From positions 1-10,705 of the forward strand of contig JAQUOR010000040.1 in the NCBI GenBank assembly GCA_028717025.1: a stretch of 10,705 nucleotides of DNA, written 5' to 3'. Below the pieces are notes generated by a model. That model had not been told where the DNA came from and made no database searches. It saw only the letters and a list, made by a program, of their open reading frames with translations. This stretch comes from Candidatus Omnitrophota bacterium. Its GTDB lineage: Bacteria > Omnitrophota > Gorgyraeia > Duberdicusellales > 4484-171. Made by a program: the position numbers and the translations under genes. Positions 7,453-10,705 of this stretch are shown in pieces (the first letter of the stretch is position 1; the number at the start of each line of letters is the position of its first letter).

Positions 7453-7480
7453 AGTATATCATCTTATCCCATTTTGTCAA
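7453..7480 (-). promoter_or_regulatory. Strong sigma70-type promoter of the small-protein/rhlE operon
   Basis: Minus-strand TTGACA (7475-7480), 16-bp spacer, TATACT (7453-7458). The -35 is a perfect match and the -10 matches at 5 of 6. The predicted start is near 7446, directly before the attenuator-like hairpin. Confidence 0.75.
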
Positions 7481-7540
7481 TGCTGCGAATGGTATTGAGG
7501 GAGCAGAGCCAACCTTTAAATATGTCGAAGGAATACTTAA

Positions 7541-7587
7541 GCGGCGCCCGATATTGCGCGCCTTAAAAGGCGCGGTTTACGCGCCGC
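7541..7587. repeat. GC-rich nested inverted repeat downstream of the trkH operon
   Basis: GCGGCGC (7541-7547) pairs with GCGCCGC (7581-7587). Inside are two mutually exclusive hairpins: CGCGCCTT-AA-AAGGCGCG (7557-7574) and GGCGCG-GTTTA-CGCGCC (7569-7585). On the minus strand the second stem is followed by TTTTAAGG, so it may end the trkH operon transcript or protect its 3' end. The segment contrasts with AT-rich sequence on its promoter side (7441-7480). No gene is supported between 7481 and 7595. Confidence 0.55.
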
Positions 7588-7595
7588 CGAACGCA

Positions 7596-8138
7596 TTAAC
7601 CGGGCAATCCTGGTTTTTTTAATAAAAGTATTCGCACCAAACAAACCAGCATGATTACGCAGGAAAGCGTAAAGGTGAAATTTATGGTTTTAGTGGTTAT
7701 TTCGTGGGCAATAATGCGGCCGGAGCTTATTTTAGTTATCGCTTGCGCGTGAATATCCAGCTCTCCTCCGTGCGCCCTGCAGCTGCGATGGAATACTCCC
7801 GTGATTTCTACGATATCGCCGTTCTCGCTATAGCTTCCGGTATGAGTGATGTCTTTGATGAGCTCTTTACTCGCCCATACGCCAATCGCATTTTTCCCGT
7901 CGTTTACATTTACCCAGGCATATCCTGCGCGCACCATTATGTCGCCGATGACTTCGCCCGAATACAAAACAGATTTCCCATCGTATTCTTTCGCGTTATT
8001 TATCAATTCAATGCTTGAAATGGTTTGGCTGCGTGATTCGACAACTGAATTACACAAAGCTAAAAGCAGAAAAATTAGCGTGAGTAATACCCTGGACCTA
8101 CGCTCTGCGCCTTGCTTTCTTTCCTTTGTACGCGTCAT
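7596..8138 (-). CDS. Membrane-anchored protein with probable OB-fold domain, coupled to TrkH
   Basis: A 180-residue protein I cannot assign to a named gene. After a basic N-terminus (1-16) comes a hydrophobic segment (17-33: signal anchor or signal peptide). Then an all-beta domain (about 44-138), with strands VLYSGEVIGDIMV, YAWVNVNDGKNAIGVWA and GDIVEITGVFHRS, looks like an OB-fold of the tRNA_anti-like type. A second hydrophobic helix (about 152-173) and a short KKPGLPG tail end the protein. The start overlaps the TrkH stop by 4 bp (ATGA), which fixes it and suggests a function tied to potassium uptake or its regulation. The domain is predicted to lie outside the cytoplasm if both helices span the membrane; that orientation is inference from basic residues at both ends. 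Confidence 0.75.
   Translation of the reverse strand: MTRTKERKQGAERRSRVLLTLIFLLLALCNSVVESRSQTISSIELINNAKEYDGKSVLYSGEVIGDIMVRAGYAWVNVNDGKNAIGVWASKELIKDITHTGSYSENGDIVEITGVFHRSCRAHGGELDIHAQAITKISSGRIIAHEITTKTINFTFTLSCVIMLVCLVRILLLKKPGLPG
7598..7620 (+). terminator. Plus-strand terminator-like hairpin inside the 3' end of the OB-fold gene
   Basis: AACCGGG-CAAT-CCTGGTT (7598-7615, one G-T pair) leads into a run of seven T (7614-7620). It looks like a plus-strand intrinsic terminator, but no plus-strand gene is known upstream of it. It also encodes the Lys-Lys-Pro-Gly-Leu-Pro-Gly tail on the other strand, so it may be chance. Confidence 0.3.
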
Positions 8139-9643
8139 TGTTTTCCTTTTATTGCCGCCACGATAAATCCTATTAAAGCAAAAACCGACATAAACTCTAA
8201 CCTACCTGCCCACATCTGTATCATATAGGTAATCTTCAATATCGCCGGCATGCCTGCATCAGTAATACCGCAGGAAAAGCCTACGTTGGCTGCCGCAGAA
8301 GTCGACTCGAAAAGCGAATCAAGGAAAGGGTAACCGAGCCAAACACCTACCAGCGCTCCCGCAGTATATAACACTATGTACGAACAGGTAATAAGCAAAA
8401 CTCCCCGTACCTGGTGATCGTTCAAAAATATCGTCCTGACATGATGAAATTTCTGCATTACTATCGTGCTGTCAGAAAGCATCAGCTTCTTTATGTCCTC
8501 CTTAAACGCCTTCAAAATAACTCCTATGCGCAGCATCTTTATGCCGCCGGCAGTCGAACATGCACAGCCGCCAAGCCCCATCGCAAGAATAAGTCCCGCA
8601 AGCGCAAGATCACCCCACTCCTTGATAAACTGCTGGGCGTATATGGTCATATAGCCTGTGCCGGTATGACCTGACATAAGCTGGAAAAAGCCTTTACGAA
8701 AAATTATTAGCGCATTCTGATATACTCCTAATTTATGCAGGCCTGCCGCGACAATAAAAAAAGTCAACATCACGCTCATTAAAAACGTCCTGGTCTCGAT
8801 ATTTTTCCAAATCTCCCTGCGGTTACCCTTCCAGAGCTGATAGTGCAGATTAAAATTAATGGCTCCCAGGATCATTATTACCATCGTGACGATTTCGAAA
8901 AGAAAGTTATGGTAATAAAGCAGGCTTTGCGATTGAGGGGTAAACCCTGCGGTATCATAACCGGCCATAAAAATACAGGCGCCGTGAAAAAAGGCATTCT
9001 GCGGTTTTAAGCCTATTCGCATTCCGATAAACCCTAATACGAGGGTCCCTATAATTAAATAAACAATGCTTATGAGCCAGATAAACCGGGCGGTGCCGAT
9101 AATATTGGGGAGTATCTTTTCGTCACGGCCCTCTCCCACGTACATTTTAAAACCGCCGGAAGAGCCTTTGACAAAAAGCGCAAGCGCAACGATAGTAATA
9201 CCCTGGCCTCCCATAAAGCATATCAGATGGCGCCAAAGATTATGCGAGTACGATAAATGATCAAGGTCCTGGACAAGCGTTAAACCGGTAGTGGTGATAC
9301 CGGACATCGCTTCAAAACAAGCATCCAAAAAAGAACGGTAATGTCCGCTTAAGTACAGAGGAACTGCCGAAAGCGCCATGGCAACCAGCCAGGCTAACGC
9401 AACCGCGACCATACCCTGCATCCAGTTTAAATCGCGCTCCGTACGGCAAACCCAGGTCAAAAATAAACCGCATAACAAGGCAAATTCCGCGCTTATTAAA
9501 AAATCAAAGGCCGGCTTTGCTTCCTTAAAAAAAACCAGTCCCACGATAAAAGGAAGAAACATCGCAAAGCCCACACCAATGGTTATCTTACCCAGATAGA
9601 AACCGATCTGTTTTAAATCTTCTAATTGTGGTTTAAGTATCAT
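8135..9643 (-). CDS. trkH: TrkH/KtrB-family potassium uptake channel subunit
   Basis: A 502-residue integral membrane protein, the ion-translocating subunit of Trk/Ktr potassium uptake. The four pore-loop filters are visible: TTTGLT (117-122), DTAGFT (230-235), TGTGYM (327-332) and NVGFSCG (453-459). Each carries the filter glycine that lines the K+ path. Family landmarks include GGQG (145-148), the intramembrane loop GLGGCACSTAGGIKMLR (356-372), and MWAGRLEFMSVFAL near the C-terminus, the counterpart of MLxGRLE in TrkH. The length is normal. The regulatory NAD-binding partner TrkA/KtrA is not in this window. It starts within the stop of a 38-residue membrane protein (ATGA), has little ribosome binding site of its own, and its stop overlaps the OB-fold gene, so all three look translationally coupled. 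Confidence 0.95.
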   Translation of the reverse strand: MILKPQLEDLKQIGFYLGKITIGVGFAMFLPFIVGLVFFKEAKPAFDFLISAEFALLCGLFLTWVCRTERDLNWMQGMVAVALAWLVAMALSAVPLYLSGHYRSFLDACFEAMSGITTTGLTLVQDLDHLSYSHNLWRHLICFMGGQGITIVALALFVKGSSGGFKMYVGEGRDEKILPNIIGTARFIWLISIVYLIIGTLVLGFIGMRIGLKPQNAFFHGACIFMAGYDTAGFTPQSQSLLYYHNFLFEIVTMVIMILGAINFNLHYQLWKGNRREIWKNIETRTFLMSVMLTFFIVAAGLHKLGVYQNALIIFRKGFFQLMSGHTGTGYMTIYAQQFIKEWGDLALAGLILAMGLGGCACSTAGGIKMLRIGVILKAFKEDIKKLMLSDSTIVMQKFHHVRTIFLNDHQVRGVLLITCSYIVLYTAGALVGVWLGYPFLDSLFESTSAAANVGFSCGITDAGMPAILKITYMIQMWAGRLEFMSVFALIGFIVAAIKGKQ

Positions 9644-9756
9644 TTCAGGAAAAATATTAAGAAAGAAATCAATCCGCCTGCGCCGGTAAGAACCAGAGCG
9701 TACACGATTTCACAGACTATTCCCAGAATTTCCGTAAAAAAGAAATTAAACTTCAT
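9640..9756 (-). CDS. 38-residue single-pass membrane protein upstream of trkH
   Basis: ATG at 9756 opens a 38-residue frame: a short MKFNFFFTE head, then an almost unbroken hydrophobic run ILGIVCEIVYALVL / TGAGGLISFLIFFL ending in Lys. One long or two short membrane helices are possible, with a glycine hinge TGAGG near 24-28. The stop overlaps the trkH ATG by 4 bp. The frame starts about 58 nt after the predicted start site of a strong promoter and has a weak AAAGAG ribosome binding site, so it is well placed to be translated and to feed ribosomes into trkH. KdpF in the Kdp potassium pump is a small membrane stabiliser of comparable size, but the sequences do not look related. No family recognised. 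Confidence 0.68.
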   Translation of the reverse strand: MKFNFFFTEILGIVCEIVYALVLTGAGGLISFLIFFLK

Positions 9757-9820
9757 GGTTTATTCTCTTTAAGGTCATGCGCACATGGCACTTGCCTATG
9801 GAATACCCGCAACGCATATA

Positions 9821-9849
9821 ATTATACTGCGCAATATCGCTCTTCTCAA
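9821..9849 (-). promoter_or_regulatory. Sigma70-type promoter of the small-protein/trkH/OB-fold operon
   Basis: Minus-strand TTGAGA (9844-9849), 17-bp spacer, perfect TATAAT (9821-9826). The predicted start is near 9814, giving a 58-nt leader. That leader is too short for a c-di-AMP (ydaO-type) riboswitch, the element often found before K+ transport genes. Confidence 0.75.
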
Positions 9850-9915
9850 TATTTTATATGAAAAAAGAAACATGGGGAGTGCGGCGCAAAACGACAGGAA
9901 AGGATACGTCTTATA

Positions 9916-10705
9916 TTATAGATACACGACGTCTTCCGGATGATACAAAGAAAGGAATAACAACATATACTCCCGCAGATGCCGTGTCAGTAAGAAATTA
10001 TTTCTTACATGCTCCCTGCCGTTCTCGCCTAATTTTTTTGCGTACTCAGGGCTGTTTAAAAGCTGCTTTAAGGCAAACGCGGCTCCATCGATAGAGTGGC
10101 AAAGCAATCCGGAATATTTATGCTTTACCTGCAGACGAATACCTCCGACATCGGAAGCCACGACCGGTTTCGCTTTCCAGAGGGCTTCAGCGACGGTCAA
10201 GCCAAAACCTTCTTTTAACGATTTCTGGATTATGACGGTCGAAGCTCTTTGCAGGGCGTTCACCTCTATGTCGTTTTGCGGCAATAATAAAATATGGATG
10301 TCCCGGTCCTTATTCGCCTTTTCTCTTACCTCCGCAAGCACCTGCGCCCCTTCAGGGTCGTCGCTTGCAGTGCCGCCGGCTAAAATAAGCTGGCAGTCTA
10401 TGTATTTCTTTACCTGTTGATAGGCTTCTACGACACCGACGGGGTCCTTTAAGCGGTCAAATCGCGATATTTGCGTGATGATCGGCTTATCCTCTACGAT
10501 ATTATATTTTTTCAACACTGCCGCGATAGTCTCTTGCGGCAGTTCCATGTTCTTATCGCTTAAGGGGTCGATGGAAGGAGAAATTAAAAATTGCCGTATG
10601 GGTAATTTTTGCGAAAAACCCGGCGCCGAAAATACCGCAGAATCGTATTTGATTATAAAATTTATCAAAAATTGCCATACGCGCCTCTCCGGATTAGATC
10701 GGAAG
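9916..10705 (-). CDS. treT: Trehalose synthase (TreT)-like GT4 glycosyltransferase, 5' end off the window
   Basis: The C-terminal 262 residues, open to the right edge; the last three codons fall in probable adapter sequence. TreT makes trehalose reversibly from an NDP-glucose and glucose. Diagnostic stretches are QFLISPSIDPLSDKN, the TreT version of a PPSIDPLSxKN motif, then KPIITQISRFDRLKDP at the start of the GT-B C-terminal domain, and DDPEG. The nucleotide-sugar E-x7-E motif is EGFGLTVAEALWKAKPV with DVGG after it. The C-terminus ends with the expected NNFLLTRHLREYM helix. A TTG at 10668 could be misread as a start, but the frame continues upstream with VWQFL, a conserved TreT-like stretch, so the gene is simply cut. 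Other GT4 sucrose/trehalose-phosphorylase relatives are the alternative. No terminator is obvious after its stop. Confidence 0.85.
   Translation of the reverse strand, partial: FRSNPERRVWQFLINFIIKYDSAVFSAPGFSQKLPIRQFLISPSIDPLSDKNMELPQETIAAVLKKYNIVEDKPIITQISRFDRLKDPVGVVEAYQQVKKYIDCQLILAGGTASDDPEGAQVLAEVREKANKDRDIHILLLPQNDIEVNALQRASTVIIQKSLKEGFGLTVAEALWKAKPVVASDVGGIRLQVKHKYSGLLCHSIDGAAFALKQLLNSPEYAKKLGENGREHVRNNFLLTRHLREYMLLFLSLYHPEDVVYL
10696..10705. other. Probable Illumina adapter remnant at the contig end
   Basis: The terminal AGATCGGAAG equals the first ten bases of the TruSeq adapter (AGATCGGAAGAGC). A chance match exactly at the end is unlikely. These bases should not be treated as genomic. 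Confidence 0.8.

Noticed and set aside
7437..7622. Plus-strand 61-codon open frame over the rhlE promoter and GC palindromes
   Set aside because: It covers a clear minus-strand promoter and a repeat, and the peptide has no recognisable features.
9757..9814. Possible c-di-AMP riboswitch upstream of the trkH operon
   Set aside because: The predicted leader is only about 58 nt, far too short for the ydaO class, and no matching motif was seen.

Overview
All twelve protein genes that can be supported lie on the minus strand, so the window reads from right to left. The organism is probably an uncultured diderm bacterium: a TolC-type outer-membrane channel and a MacAB-type pump imply two membranes. 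An Omnitrophota-like lineage is possible, but nothing here proves it. The last ten bases on the right are identical to the start of the Illumina TruSeq adapter, so the window probably ends at an assembled contig end.

Right edge to 9916: the 3' part of a GT4 glycosyltransferase that closely resembles trehalose synthase TreT. From 9849 to 7596: a well-formed promoter (TTGAGA-17-TATAAT) drives a three-gene operon in which each stop overlaps the next start by 4 bp. The genes are an undescribed 38-residue membrane protein, a TrkH/Ktr-type potassium channel subunit, and a membrane-anchored protein with a probable OB-fold.

From 7595 to 5692: a GC-rich nested palindrome is followed by a strong promoter (TTGACA-16-TATACT). 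About 230 nt of structured leader follows, with an intrinsic terminator close to its start. Next comes a 47-codon cysteine/histidine-rich putative zinc protein that seems to start at ATT, and then the RhlE-type DEAD-box RNA helicase gene. The small gene and the helicase look co-transcribed, with attenuation as a likely control.

From 5527 to 4265: two flavodoxin-fold oxidoreductases, an AzoR-type azoreductase/quinone reductase and an Isf-like flavoprotein with a compact cysteine motif, 60 bp apart.

From 4235 to the left edge: an efflux operon. A promoter (TTGACA-17-TATCCT) overlaps a 7-bp-arm palindrome at the predicted transcription start. It reads into an AbrB-family regulator, a TolC-like outer-membrane channel, a MacA/HlyD-like adaptor with a very short hairpin, and a MacB-like ATPase-permease fusion that runs off the left edge. 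The simplest reading is a self-regulated tripartite ABC exporter for a small molecule or peptide.
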